From assembly GCA_032717465.1 (NCBI GenBank), contig CM064691.1, positions 77,501 through 141,500 on the forward strand: a stretch of DNA of 64,000 nt, read 5' to 3'. This document shows positions 1 to 9,839 of this stretch, one piece after another. The notes beneath the pieces were generated by a model that ran no database searches, was not told the origin of the DNA, and worked only from the letters and a program-made list of their open reading frames with translations. This DNA comes from Coenobita brevimanus (lineage: Eukaryota > Arthropoda > Malacostraca > Decapoda > Coenobitidae). Both the position numbers and the translations under genes were made by a program. Each line of letters begins with the position of its first letter. Within the stretch, counting starts at the first letter, position 1.

Positions 1-434
1 CTTCAACTACCTGGCCATCAACATGTTGTTCTTCACTTCTTAACTTAGCCTCTTTCCTTTTCTGAATTACATTCCATGTTTCATCTGACATCCACTTTTT
101 CCTTCTCGCTTTTCCCTTTTTCTTAATAGTAACCTTAGCACTCTCATGCAAAACCTCTTTTACCTCTCTCCACATTTGATTAATATCATTGTCTTCAGAT
201 TCCATCAAAGTCTGCAGGACTAGAAACCTGTTCCTACATTCCCACCGAAACTTTTCCCTCGTGCTCTCATCACTTCTCAGCTCATCCAAATCATAATTAT
301 TACCTCCTGTACAATTACCATTAACGTTTCTCTTAAGTTTTATTTTAATCTTTGGCACAACAAGTTGATGATCACTACCTATATCTGCCCCCCTCCTTAC
401 ACAAACATCTTGCAAATAACTCCTATGCCTTCTG

Positions 435-438
<4 letters not shown>
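1..438 (-). pseudogene. RTE-like non-LTR retrotransposon, endonuclease end and linker (fragment)
   Basis: Read on the minus strand this stretch is open for about 146 codons with no stop and no start inside the window. Near its beginning it encodes [12 protein letters not shown], which carries the SDH motif that closes apurinic-type endonuclease domains of non-LTR retrotransposons. A basic stretch ([18 protein letters not shown]) follows, typical of the linker before reverse transcriptase in RTE-like elements. The reverse transcriptase would lie before base 1, outside the window. The upstream side is cut by the TA microsatellite at 439. Whether it belongs to the RTE-A family found elsewhere here cannot be told, because those copies lack this part. 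Confidence 0.75.
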
Positions 439-510
<72 letters not shown>

Positions 511-511
511 T

Positions 512-577
<66 letters not shown>

Positions 578-594
578 TATATATATATATTACA
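439..594. repeat. TA microsatellite with a CA core
   Basis: About 155 bases of alternating TA, broken by a short ACACAC block near 500-521. The Ile-Tyr peptide it would encode is an artefact of the repeat. Confidence 0.95.
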
Positions 595-679
595 TACTCA
601 TATATGAGCCACACTGTTTGTTTGTCTGTGTGATTGTTTATTTGCTTGTTTGTCCTTCAGTCACGCCCAAACCAAAGGT

Positions 680-1068
680 CAGAGGCCCCCAGATCCATAT
701 ATATATTCTGAATCAGGGTGACCCAAGGATGGTTTGGGGGGTCAAAATTCAGATGTGGGTCACTTGAGATCATCAGGTTTGGCCTGGGCAACACCGGGTG
801 CCCCTGGAGCCCAATTTTTGGCATGTAGACTCACATGACCTCCAGTTCGGACATATGCTATGTGAGGTTGGCCTCCAAGGTCATTTTAGGTCACCGGTAA
901 TAGTAAGCAAGTGCACACAAATGCTGTGCCTCAGTCTGTGAAAGTTGAAATGCAAAGTCCCTGGACCTCTTACAATCCCTCTTCAAAGGCGTTAGAGGTA
1001 CATGGTCTTTCTGGAGTAGAAAGAAAGACAACTAGAACAAAATATAGGATTAGAGTGTTCACCATTTT
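680..1068 (+). repeat. Dispersed repeat A, uninterrupted copy
   Basis: It matches, in inverted orientation, the two pieces at 8690-8850 and 10091-10366. Shared landmarks are a block around CTGAATCAGGGTGACCC, a CCGGGCAACGCCGGG-type stem-loop and a block around CTGGACCTCTTA. It is cut at about 1068-1078 by an RTE-A fragment. The GC hairpin is reminiscent of Helitron 3' ends, but no firm Helitron terminus is visible, so the class is left open. Its value is that it preserves the empty site of the Harbinger element at 8854 (around base 935). Confidence 0.8.
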
Positions 1069-1078
1069 TTTTAGGAGG

Positions 1079-1320
1079 GTGGCCATGTGGAGGAGGAAAC
1101 CGAGAGACTAACGAGGAGAATGTATGTGGGTGAGGTGGAGGGGGAAAGAGAGAGGGGGAGACCAAGGATGAGGTGGAGGGATGGAGTGGAGAGGTATATG
1201 AGAGAGGAGGGTGTGAGCTGGGAGCAGGGCAGTGAAATGGCGGGGGACAGGGCGACATGGAGGCGTTTTGTTTGTGGTCACCCCTTACGGGATTAAGGCA
1301 TCTGGCAATAGATAGACAAA
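1079..1320 (+). pseudogene. RTE-A retrotransposon, 3' end (5'-truncated)
   Basis: The last roughly 70 codons of the RTE-A polyprotein are present: GRPRMRWRDGVERYMREEG, then WRRFVCGHPLRD and a stop, followed by the family tail CAATAGATAGAC. The same end occurs at 30501, 38088 and, inverted, at 4018, 22428 and 56819. Only the C-terminal region is left, so it is a dead 5'-truncated insertion. Confidence 0.85.
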
Positions 1321-1860
1321 AGAACAATGACCTTATTCACAGACAGGAAATAGACTGTTTTACTAAAATATGGTGCAAGGACAACTTCTTGGAGCTCAAT
1401 GTCAACAAAACTGAGACAATGGTATGGCTTCAGCAAGACACCAGCAGCACAGCAACCCTTGATGTAGTAACTCTGGGTATGTAGAGACTGTGCACGAATA
1501 CAGGTATCAGAGCACCATCACTGACAGAAACTTTAGTTGTTCATCATAAGTTGAAGAACTGTATAAAAGGGCAAATTTCAGAATGTTTTTGGTCAGGACA
1601 CGTAATACACTGAGAGTAGGTTATAAAGTACAGGGACTCTTATATGAAAGCATTGTACAGTGTCTTTTGTCCCTCGCCATTTGTTGTTGGTATGGCAACA
1701 GCAGCACGGACTAAAAGAAGAAACTAAATACAATTGTAAAGGCATGTAGTAAACGAGGTTTAAGAATGTGAAATCGTTACTAGAATTGTATATGCCAGCA
1801 GTTATTCAGAGATATAAGGTTATTAGGAACCACTCTGATCACCCACTGTATCCTGGGTTA
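1321..1860 (+). pseudogene. L2/CR1-like reverse transcriptase, C-terminal fragment
   Basis: Translation gives FLELNVNKTETMVW, then, through stops and frame changes, LLYESIVQCLLSLAICCWYGN and LNTIVKACSK. These resemble the region after the catalytic core in L2 and CR1 LINE reverse transcriptases. Several stops make it a relic. Confidence 0.6.
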
Positions 1861-1959
1861 AAGGCTAAGGTCAATTCCAAGCGGAACTGCTACGTACAAT
1901 AGTTCGTTTGTTTTATCCAGCAATAGAATTATTAACAGCTGGTAAAAATACCTAGTTGT

Positions 1960-2362
1960 GAAACAGTCCTTCAGCTGTGACTGTACCAGGACAATGTAGT
2001 GGTGACTAGTCTTATGCTGTAATGGTGCAGGGGAATCTCTCAGCTGTGTTTGTAGCTTTAGGATACATCTAGTGCAATGGAGTGTAGTTTTAGGATGCAG
2101 GTAGTGCAATGGAGTCCCTCAACTGTAATTATAGTCCTCAGATGCAATTAGTGCAATGGAGTCCCTCAGCTGTGATCGTAATAGTAAGATATAACCAGTG
2201 CTGTAGAATCCCTCAGCTGGATCTTGGTCTTATAATGTACGGTAAATAATTTAGTGCACTATTACCCTTTGTATAATTTATTCTCTATTGGGTTAGCTTC
2301 TGTTCTTTGTAAGCTTTTGTGCCTATGCAAGACCACAAGGCAGATTCTGTTTAGAGCAATAA
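1960..2362 (+). repeat. 48-bp tandem repeat, probable LINE 3' untranslated region
   Basis: Five to six degenerate units of about 48 bases, each with a GCAATGGAGTCCCTCAGCTG-type core, run from 1960 to about 2230. They are followed by unique sequence ending in AATAAA at 2358-2363 and then a TTA microsatellite. Placement after the L2/CR1 fragment and the polyadenylation signal suggest this is the 3' part of that LINE (inference). Confidence 0.6.
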
Positions 2363-2366
2363 AGTC

Positions 2367-2367
2367 A

Positions 2368-2419
<52 letters not shown>

Positions 2420-2465
2420 GTTATTATTATTATTATTGTTATTATTATTATTATTATTATTATTT
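2367..2465. repeat. TTA/ATT microsatellite
   Basis: About 100 bases of ATT trinucleotide repeat with a few G interruptions, immediately downstream of AATAAA at 2358. Confidence 0.95.
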
Positions 2466-2930
2466 TATTACTATATCTTATACGTCCAGTGTATATAGAA
2501 TATAAACAAAAAATTGGTTATTTAATGACTAACGTGAGGATTATAGTCACGAAGATTTTATACCACTACCGGCAGGCCTAATATACCGGTACCTAGTTAA
2601 TCTGCAAGGACTTTTTTTTTTTTTATTATAAGAATACCTATGAATATTATGTACTGAATATTCTGTTACCCGTGTTCTATTAATGTTTGTACGGTGCTGG
2701 TGCGAGGGGACTCACTACGTATTACAGTATTATAGTCCTAATGTTAATGTCTGCATCTTCTACTGACTGTGTTATGCCATCATCATCAGCAAAGAATAAT
2801 GTATCAGTATAATAGTGTTCGTCATCGAATGTTTCTTCTAGTGTTAATAATATCACAGCTCTATGTTACTAGCTAATTTGAATAATGTTGTTCACACAAT
2901 GCAGCCTTGCTTTATTCCACTGGTTATCTA
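2466..2930. other. AT-rich spacer, nothing recognised
   Basis: No coding frame, terminal repeat or tRNA-like structure was seen. A short T run lies near 2611. Confidence 0.5.
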
Positions 2931-2932
2931 TT

Positions 2933-3545
2933 TCAGTACCACTGCCTGAACCGTTTGCTCAGGTGCCTGACGGAGGACGAAGATCTCCGGCGTCGGTGTG
3001 CGGGGAGTTCCCGCCCGGGAGTCCTGGGGGCTGTCTGGGGTTCCCGAGGGCTGTGGTCCCCAGTGCTTGGCGGCGCCGTCAGGAAGGGGTTGCAGCACCG
3101 GTCTGTGTTAGGGTCCGTCAGGTGGGCCTCCTCCAGAGCCGGTTGCAGGGAGCAGAGGCCGGGGGAGACCACAGGGCCTCTCCAGTACTCTTCTAGGCCT
3201 GAGACTCCCTCTGGGTCATGGATCAGAGAACAGGCATCAGCTTCCAACAGAGGAGCGGCTACAGGCCATCTCCTGCCATAGGGCCCGGCTACTGGCCATG
3301 GCCTTCTAGGGGCGCGGCTACAGGCCATCGCCAAGGCCCAGCTACAGGCCGTTGCCAAGGCCCAGCTACTGGCCGTGGCCTGGGGGAGGGAGCAGCTACC
3401 AGCAGACCCAAGGGCACCTTCGGAGTGGCTACAGGCCGTCTCCTGACGAAGGCGGGAGCGGCTACAGGCCGTCTCCTTATTTCCCTCAGAGTGGCTGCAG
3501 GCCGTCTCCTTCAGGAGGGTTGAGCGGCTCCAGCCGTCTCAGGGG
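2933..3545 (-). repeat. GC-rich repeat B, copy 1, with minisatellite and conserved reading frame
   Basis: This block is GC-rich and shares two parts with 10917-11960 in the opposite orientation. On the minus strand a minisatellite with core ACGGCCTGTAGCC (about 3545 to 3250) precedes a frame encoding LEEYWRGPVVSPGLCSLQP (near 3180). Copy 2 encodes LEEVWRGPVLSPGVCAIQP at the corresponding place. The two differ mainly at third codon positions, so this part looks protein-coding. No known family was recognised; it could be an unrecognised mobile-element gene. Confidence 0.6.
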
Positions 3546-3779
3546 TGCTGGCAGGAGCTGGAGAAACAGCTCCACCCTGAAGCTGGTTGGGGGAGGCTCA
3601 CCCAGAAGGTAGTCTGGTATTCTGGCTATGGTGGCGGCGGGCAAGCTCCGGGTCATAGGGGAGCGCGGCCCGGGCGGACTTATGCCGTTGTCGCTCCGAG
3701 TCCCGTCGCGCTGTCGTTGCTCCTCTATGGGCTTCTTGTGGGGCTGTCGGGGCGCCCCCTATGGCACTAAACTGCATTT

Positions 3780-3925
3780 TACTCACTCTCCATCCTCTCC
3801 ACATGGCCAAACCACCTCAGTGTGTTCCTCCTATCGCTTCCTATCACATCCACATCCACACCACAACGCTCCTTCACATCCTCATTTGTCAGTCTGTCTC
3901 TCTATGTAACTCCACACGCTTCACA
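3780..3925 (-). pseudogene. RTE-A C-terminal fragment
   Basis: The minus strand encodes the TWRDRLTNE ... GVDVD ... FGHVERM part of the RTE-A protein. That part lies just before the C-terminal tail, but here it is separated from and out of order with the tail piece at 4018-4191, so the two are separate fragments or a rearranged copy. Confidence 0.75.
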
Positions 3926-4017
3926 GGTTACAACAAGCCTGCAATGATATAACATTGGCTATGGGTCCTGAAGAGTAGGTAATGTGTCAGGCTTAGGGAT
4001 GTTACCCGTACTTTGTT

Positions 4018-4191
4018 CTGTCTGTCTCTCTATTGCCAGACGCCTTAATCCCGTGAGAGGTGGCCACAAACAGATCGCCTCCCTGTCACCCTGTCCCTTG
4101 CCATTTCACTGCCCTCCCCTAAACCCACATCCCCCTCTCTCATACCTCTCCACTCCATCCCTCCATCTCATCCTTGGCCTCCCCCCCCCCA
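4018..4191 (-). pseudogene. RTE-A 3' terminus (5'-truncated)
   Basis: On the minus strand this holds the MRWRDGVERY segment, the final codons and the GATA-like tail (seen here as TCTGTCTGTCTCTCTATTG on the plus strand). It ends abruptly in a run of C near 4182-4191. Confidence 0.8.
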
Positions 4192-4584
4192 TGCTGTGTG
4201 TGTGGTTAGAGATTTGGAAGTGTTGCATGAGTAGTGGCATGGAAGGCTTTAGGGTTGTTTTCTAGTTGCAGTATGTGTATATGGATCAGCATCTTGTTAA
4301 TACGGTGTTTGCCTGGTTCCAGTCCACATGTAAATCCATTTGACATATGTCTTGGGAAACCTAACCCTTACTTAAGTAGGATACCATAGCCTGTAGTTTG
4401 GTCACTTAAGGAGTCTCCCAAACACCTCTTCCTAAGTGATTTATTTTGCTTATTTCTCCTTGCTTTCCTCTTCTGCCATATTTAAATCATCCTATCACCA
4501 TACTCTTCATAAATAGTGTAAAAAGTTACATTAACCAGCCATATCCAAAAACGAATCACTAAGGAAGAGGTGTTGGAGAGCCTA
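4192..4584. other. Spacer, nothing recognised
   Basis: Mixed-composition sequence without a convincing coding frame or repeat match in the window. Confidence 0.4.
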
Positions 4585-4900
4585 TACTGTATGTCATCCA
4601 TCCCATTATCCAATCTGATGCCTCCCCATGAGGAGCGTAGGAGCCCGGGGCTAGGCAAATCGGTCCTGACATTTAAGATGAGAGTGACCAGCCTCACTCA
4701 TCCCTGAGTGGCATTACATAAGCAATCAACCCCAACCACCCCTTGGATATAAACCTGCACCGGCTCAATCCGATTGGCCGATTGAGCGCCTTAATTACCC
4801 ACTAAACCACCAGGCGCCATAATTTGGTTATATGGTTACCACCCAGCGTAGTAAATGGTTTCCTGGTGTACAGGAAACCATTTGGCTTGTCACTCAGTGT
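4585..4900 (-). mobile_element. tRNA-derived SINE (family S1)
   Basis: On the minus strand a tRNA-like head has an A-box-like TGGTTTAGTGGG (4798-4809) and a B-box-like GGTTTATATCC (4745-4755), the internal RNA polymerase III promoter elements. The body that follows, to about 4585, recurs at 56385-56545. The upstream flank, around GGGTGGTAACCATATAACC (about 4825-4845), recurs at 59400 on the plus strand, so the full repeat may begin further upstream. The spacing of the two boxes fits a degenerate tRNA. Confidence 0.65.
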
Positions 4901-4903
4901 AGA

Positions 4904-5340
4904 GTCACCCACAGGCAGAAGGAAGAGGAAAGAATGAAGGAAAGAAAGAGAGAAGAGGGAGTGTAAAGTCACCCGTAGGCAGAAGGAAGAGGAAAGAATG
5001 AAGGAAAGACAGAAGAGGGAGTGTAAAGTCACCCACAGGCAGAAGAAAGAGGAAAGAATGAAGGAAAGAAAGACACAAGAGGGAGTGTAAAGTCACCCAC
5101 AGGCAGAAGGAAGAGGAAAGAATGAAGGAAAGAAAGACAGAAGAGGGAGTGTAAAGTCACCCACAGGCAGAAAGAAGAGGAAAGAATGAAGGAAAGAAAG
5201 ACAGAAGAGGGGTGTAAAGTCACCCACAGGCAGAAGGAAGAGGAAAGAATGAAGGAAAGAAAGACAGAAGAGGGAGTGTAAAGTCACCCACAGGCAGAAG
5301 GAAGAGGAAAGAATGAAGGAAAGAAAGACAGAAGATGATG
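4904..5340. repeat. 64-bp minisatellite, seven units
   Basis: GTCACCC recurs at 4904, 4968, 5028, 5092, 5156, 5219 and 5283, giving periods of 64, 60, 64, 64, 63 and 64. Units are nearly identical, so the expansion is recent. The overlapping Leu/Phe/Ser-rich minus-strand frames are by-products. A single diverged relative of the unit lies at 59290-59365, next to the same SINE-flank sequence. Confidence 0.95.
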
Positions 5341-5544
5341 GAAGGAATGAAGGATGGAGGAGAGAAATAGATAATGTTGTTTAAAATACAAGTGGTAAAA
5401 TTAGGAAAACTGTATTGTCATGCAAGAACTATGCCAAAAATTCCTTTCAGCATTTCCACAAAATTTTCCCAGGTGGGGGGCAAACTGCCCCCCCTGCCCC
5501 CTAGTGGCTACATATATGACATGTATACATTGCTTGCAAATATG

Positions 5545-6035
5545 AGAATAGCATTCACATACATAAATGAAGACATGCTATGAAAGATAATAACATCATT
5601 CATCAGACCAACCCTGGAGTATGCATCAGTAGTCTGGAGTCCTCATCTCAAAAAACACATAGACAAGACTGAAAAAGTACAAAGGGCCGCTACAAGATGG
5701 ATACCAAGCTTAAGGGATCTAAGCTACGAAGAAAGACTAAATAAACTGAATCTACCAACACTACAGGAGAGAAGGAAAAGAGAAGACATGATTATGCTAT
5801 ATAAATGCATATCAGGGAAGGAGAAATAGACATAAATGATTACCTAACGTATGGGGAAGCATCAGCAAGAGGACACTGTAAAAAACTTCATAGAGAGGCA
5901 ATAAAGTCGTAAGGAAATTCAGTTTCCCTGATAGGGCAATTGATCAGTGGAATGCACTACCGAATGAAATAGTACGTGCCAAAACAATTCATAAATTTAA
6001 GGATATGTATAATAAAGGTGATTTAATACACGGGA
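5545..6035 (+). pseudogene. CR1/L2-like reverse transcriptase, C-terminal fragment
   Basis: Across at least one frameshift the plus strand encodes FTYINEDML, LEYASVVWSPHLKKH, VQRAATRWIPSLRDLSYE and RLNKLNLPTLQERRKREDM. This is a typical thumb and C-terminal region of CR1/L2-type LINE proteins. The frame shifts near 5580 and stops occur near 5827, so it is dead. Confidence 0.75.
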
Positions 6036-6400
6036 CAGTACAAGCTTGACTCATTCCTGTCAAGATACAGTTAGGCAGGAACATTTAGGTAGGTACACAC
6101 ACTCGCCTGGTTAACTCACCTGGTTGGCTACCTTGTTTTGCACTGGTTAGTTAGACAATGAGAGGAGCCGCACAGAGGAAAACAAGGGTAGCACAAATCT
6201 GCAGGTTCGCCAGTCGAATGGAACAGCAAAGGCAATCTAATATTATCAATGGGATAAATAATACTAATAAGGTGTATTAATGGGAAATTCTGTTAATAAT
6301 GCAGTGAATAGAGAAATTACAAAGCATGGTATATAGAGAGGAAAGGTGGATTAATGGTCAGTGGTCAATGAGGGCCGAGAGCTAAAGGAAAAGGTTAGGT
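6036..6400. other. Spacer, nothing recognised
   Basis: AT-rich, no frame over 60 codons and no repeat match seen. Confidence 0.4.
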
Positions 6401-6404
6401 AAGA

Positions 6405-8283
6405 GTCTAGTCGGGAAACTGATAAAGAAGAGGATCTAGAAAAGAATGTAAGGCTGACTTAAATGAGCAAATTGAACACAGAACAACAATGTCATCAGGC
6501 AAAGAGTTCCACAAACTGACGCACCTAATCGAGAAGAACCTCCTCCTAGCCTGTAAAGAGTTATGAGAGCGAAGAATCCTAAATCTATGCCCTCGTGTGC
6601 CCAGTGGGGGTGCCAAGTAAAAATTTCAGCAGGATGAATACTACATTCATGATGAAAATTTTTCCAATATTTTAGCAAATCTGCACGTAACAAACGCCCC
6701 TGTACAGAGTACAAATCAAGAATCCTAAGTCATTAACCACAAGGAAGGTCAGTTAGGCCTTCTATATGACAAGTCCAAGATCTCTGTACTGATTCCAGTA
6801 AACAAAGATCTCCCACAAAGCCTGTGCTCCACACACAAGAGGCATATTCCAACAAAGGTCTAATATGTGTTTTGTACAAGGTAAGCATGAAGTCCTGTGA
6901 ACTACAAAGAGTACCTCTTAGAAAATTGGTAGACAACCCAGAAGCTTTGTTAACAATAAACCTGATATGGAGATGGACTCCGAGGGAGGAGTCCACCAAA
7001 ACACCAAGATCCTTGTGAGAGTCGACCAAGGATATTGCGTGACCCTGGAGGTGGTATTCAGATTAAGTACCAATGTGCTGCCACGCCACAGTACCACGCT
7101 GAAGCTTCAGGGCCACACACTTGTCCCTATTAAGATCGAGACCCCATGAATCGGCAACTGTGCAGATATTATCTATGTTGTTCTGACAGGAAATAGTACC
7201 TAAAGCCCATGACAAGGGTGAAGACGGACAGTACCTTAGGTAAATCTTGAGATAGTCAGCAAAAATCTTACAGTTATTCAAAACAGAGGCTGGCAAATGA
7301 TTGACATATATTAAGAAGAGTAATGGCCCCAAGACAGACCCCTGGGGCACGGCACTTTTAACCTCCCTAGAACTACTTTTAACACCCGAGACAGACACAT
7401 ACATTGTCCTACCCCGTAGAAAAGAGCCTATACAGTTCAACAAGGTACCTACAGTTCCATACTTTGGAGTTTTTGGAGCAAAATTGAGTGACTCACCACG
7501 TTAAAAACATTAGTGAAATGAAACAAGATCACATCCACCACACATCCAACATCCAACCCAGAAGTAACAAAGTCATAAGTCAGTAACAGCTGAACGTCAA
7601 CTGTCCTTCCTCGTCTAAAGCCAAATTGATCAACGGAAAGTATGCCATTTTGTTTAAGATAGTTGTAAACATGTTCGGCCACAATTCTCCCCATTGTCTT
7701 ACAACAAACAGAAGTTAAGCTAGTAGGCCTGTAATTCAATGGGGCAGAAAGGAAGCCTTTCTTAAAGATAGGTATTACTTCAGAGACATTGCCGGGAGTA
7801 AACCATCACTCATACTAGTCATGAAAATTTTGAACATGGGATAGGCCAAAGATGGGCATGATTTGAGCAGTGTGAGGTGCAGGCCATCGGGTCCCATGCC
7901 TGAGCTGGCGTCTAGCACTGCAAGTCTCTTGGACACATCAGACAAAGTAACGTTTACTGTATGACGAACACCATGGAAAGTCTGATGGGGGAAAGCATTA
8001 AAATTTCCAACTTTAAATACTGAGGCAAAGCTATCAACAAACATTTCTGCCATAGTACCACAGTTGTCAACCAATGACCCGTCAGGACACCTGAGAGGGC
8101 CCACTGAAGGAGCTCCAACTTTTTTACTGCGAATATACTGGTGAAAGAATTTTGGATTATCTTTTTAGTTTATCAGCTAACGCCCTCTCATAGAATATCT
8201 GAGAGTGGATGAAATAATTTTTATAACGATGATTAATAAGGCTGTAATTTGCCAAAGCCTGAGAACATTCCTGTGAGTGACGT

Positions 8284-8285
<2 letters not shown>
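6405..8285 (-). pseudogene. CR1/Jockey-type LINE, reverse transcriptase region
   Basis: Read on the minus strand from about 8285 to 6405, the domains run in order. NPKFFHQYIRSKK (linker) lies near 8140. MGPDGLHLTLLKSC, NYRPTSLTSVCCKTMGRIV, QFGFRRGRT and AVPQGSVLGPLLFLIYVN follow in the 7.9-7.3 kb stretch. The catalytic motif at about 7246-7260 reads FADY where FADD is expected, so one metal-binding Asp is lost (codon 7252-7254). The C-terminal part reads RPLLEYASCVWSTG and RFFSIRCVSLWNSLPDDIV. Frame changes near 7445, 7745 and 7030 confirm inactivation. The upstream end abuts a CA microsatellite. Confidence 0.85.

Positions 8286-8314
<29 letters not shown>
8285..8314. repeat. CA microsatellite
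   Basis: About 15 CA units, ending the LINE homology on the right side of the 6.4-8.3 kb copy. Confidence 0.95.
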
Positions 8315-8316
<2 letters not shown>

Positions 8317-8640
8317 CGGCCGCAAACTGCGGAGCTGGAGAACTAGAGTGGGAGTATAGACTGACTGTTGTGTGATTCGTTAAATGGAGTGATCAGTTGT
8401 GTGTGAAGTGTGGTGAAGTACAGCAGGCCTATCAGTGTGTACACCAAGAGCAGCCATCTTTCGGACGCGCGAGGCAAGCTTTAACTCTCGACAAATCCCC
8501 TGATAAGCTTGATCTTGCCTAAATTAAATAAAATCGTCTCTAGGAATAATGAACGAATTATGATATGACGTACTTGTAAATAAGAAAGAGCTCAAGAGGG
8601 GAGTAACATCGCCTGAGTCAGCATTTTATGCATGACAGAA
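8315..8640. other. Spacer, nothing recognised
   Basis: No coding or repeat signal was identified in this 325-base stretch. Confidence 0.4.
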
Positions 8641-8916
8641 TCACTATCCCCCCCTCGCTCCAAGTTTCATTTTTATAAAACACTACCAGGGGTTCCCAGC
8701 ATTGCCTGGACCAACAAGGCGAACACTCTAATTCTGTTTGTTCTGGCTAGTTCGTTAATTCTTTCTACTCCAGTAAGACCACGTACCTCTTATGCTTTTG
8801 AAGAGGGATTATAAGAGGTCCAGGAACTTTCTATTTCAGCATTCGCAGACTAAAGGGGGTTTTACACGGTCAAATATGTTGGCCAACTCGCTCATCAAAC
8901 CTCCAACACAACATGT

Positions 8917-9639
8917 TTGAAGAGTTGTTACACGTTCAAACCAAACAGACAGACAACCTCAGTCGGTGCCAAGAGGCGAAGGGGCAACATGTCCCTTACT
9001 CAAGACGAGGTGATGGCAATTGGGATAGTGATTGCCCTCAACGAAAAGAAAAGGAAGCGTTCAAAGTGGACAAAGGACTGGTTACTGAAAAGGGACCACA
9101 TTTCTCATACCAACTTAATGAAGGAGCTGAAATTACACCCAGATGATTGGCGCAATTATATGCGCATGGACGAATCAACATATTTAGAACTTCTGAATTT
9201 GGTCACTCCATTCATTACTTGTAAAGACACCGTTATGAGAAAGTCCATTAGCCCTCATGAACGGCTGAGCGCAACATTGCGTTTTTTAGCAACGGGCGGA
9301 TCTCTGCAAGACTTGAGATTTTCAGCTCTCATCGCAACTAGCACCTTATCTAGGCTTATACCAGAAACTTGTCATGCCATCTACGAAGTTCTTAAGAATG
9401 ACTATTTAAAGGTGAGTTATGATATTCAAAATGTAATGTTCATTTATTATGGAAAATCAGTACATAGTCAGGATATGTCACATATGAACATCATGTCTTC
9501 AAAATACCAGAGAGTGGGTGTGTATATTTCATCAGTTGATTTGCCAGACTTCATGGAGCTCTCATGTTTTCGAAGTTCCCTTCTAAAAGAACTAAGAAGA
9601 CAGTTGATTTTTTTCATCACATCATCCCGCGAGCACTGA
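8917..9639 (+). CDS. Harbinger (HARBI1-like) transposase, N-terminal portion only
   Basis: The frame of 240 codons holds a segment at about residues 60-165 that matches the N-terminal and helix-turn-helix region of HARBI1-like nucleases: LMKELKLHPDDWRNYMRMDE, then ERLSATLRFLATGGSLQDLRF and STLSRLIPETCHAIYEVL. Homology fades after about residue 168 (9418), and the rest overlaps the MADF gene on the other strand. The DDE catalytic domain is absent, so no nuclease activity is expected. A better start than the first ATG may be the Met at about 8989, just before SLTQDE. Family assignment is by motif only. Confidence 0.75.
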   Translation: MKSCYTFKPNRQTTSVGAKRRRGNMSLTQDEVMAIGIVIALNEKKRKRSKWTKDWLLKRDHISHTNLMKELKLHPDDWRNYMRMDESTYLELLNLVTPFITCKDTVMRKSISPHERLSATLRFLATGGSLQDLRFSALIATSTLSRLIPETCHAIYEVLKNDYLKVSYDIQNVMFIYYGKSVHSQDMSHMNIMSSKYQRVGVYISSVDLPDFMELSCFRSSLLKELRRQLIFFITSSREH

Positions 9640-9839
9640 GGGTCAAGTTCTTTTAGCTTTCCATGCAATTCATCTATACCTTTATTTCTTAAATTCCTAT
9701 TAGAGTATTCTTTCGATTTCACCTTCCACAATGCTATATGCTTCCTATATATGTCAATGAAATCCACCATAATTTCCCTTTCCTTGTCCTTAACGGCACA
9801 CGTATCATTCATTTTGGAAATAATAGGCAAGTCTGTCAC
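9468..9839 (-). CDS. MADF/Myb-like accessory protein of the Harbinger element
   Basis: A 123-residue minus-strand frame. Residues about 26-118 look like a MADF DNA-binding domain: FIDIYRKHIALWKVKSKEY near the start, then INCLLSSFRRELRKHESS and TPTLWYFEDMMFI. Harbinger elements typically carry such a second gene, whose product helps the transposase bind ends and enter the nucleus (known for the superfamily). The frame is open to its stop. The convergent arrangement with the transposase is normal, but the 3' ends overlap here because the interior has been deleted. Confidence 0.75.
   Translation of the reverse strand: MTDLPIISKMNDTCAVKDKEREIMVDFIDIYRKHIALWKVKSKEYSNRNLRNKGIDELHGKLKELDPQCSRDDVMKKINCLLSSFRRELRKHESSMKSGKSTDEIYTPTLWYFEDMMFICDIS

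Noticed and set aside
365..607. 80-residue Ile/Tyr/Thr-His frame
   Set aside because: It is only the TA/CA microsatellite in translation.
780..830. Helitron 3' end at the CCGGGCAACACCGGG hairpin
   Set aside because: The hairpin is suggestive, but the expected CTRR end and a boundary shared by both copies are not seen; homology continues past it.
2254..2505. Tyr-rich frame
   Set aside because: Translation of the TTA microsatellite.
2760..2900. LTR of repeat B copy 1
   Set aside because: The sequence next to copy 1 does not match 12205-12726 in either orientation.
4802..5287. Overlapping minus-strand Leu/Phe/Ser frames that look like hydrophobic signal or membrane segments
   Set aside because: They repeat with the 64-base minisatellite in shifting frames and are by-products of it.
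4904..5340. Possible CRISPR-like array
   Set aside because: Units are contiguous and identical throughout with no variable spacers, and the genome is eukaryotic.
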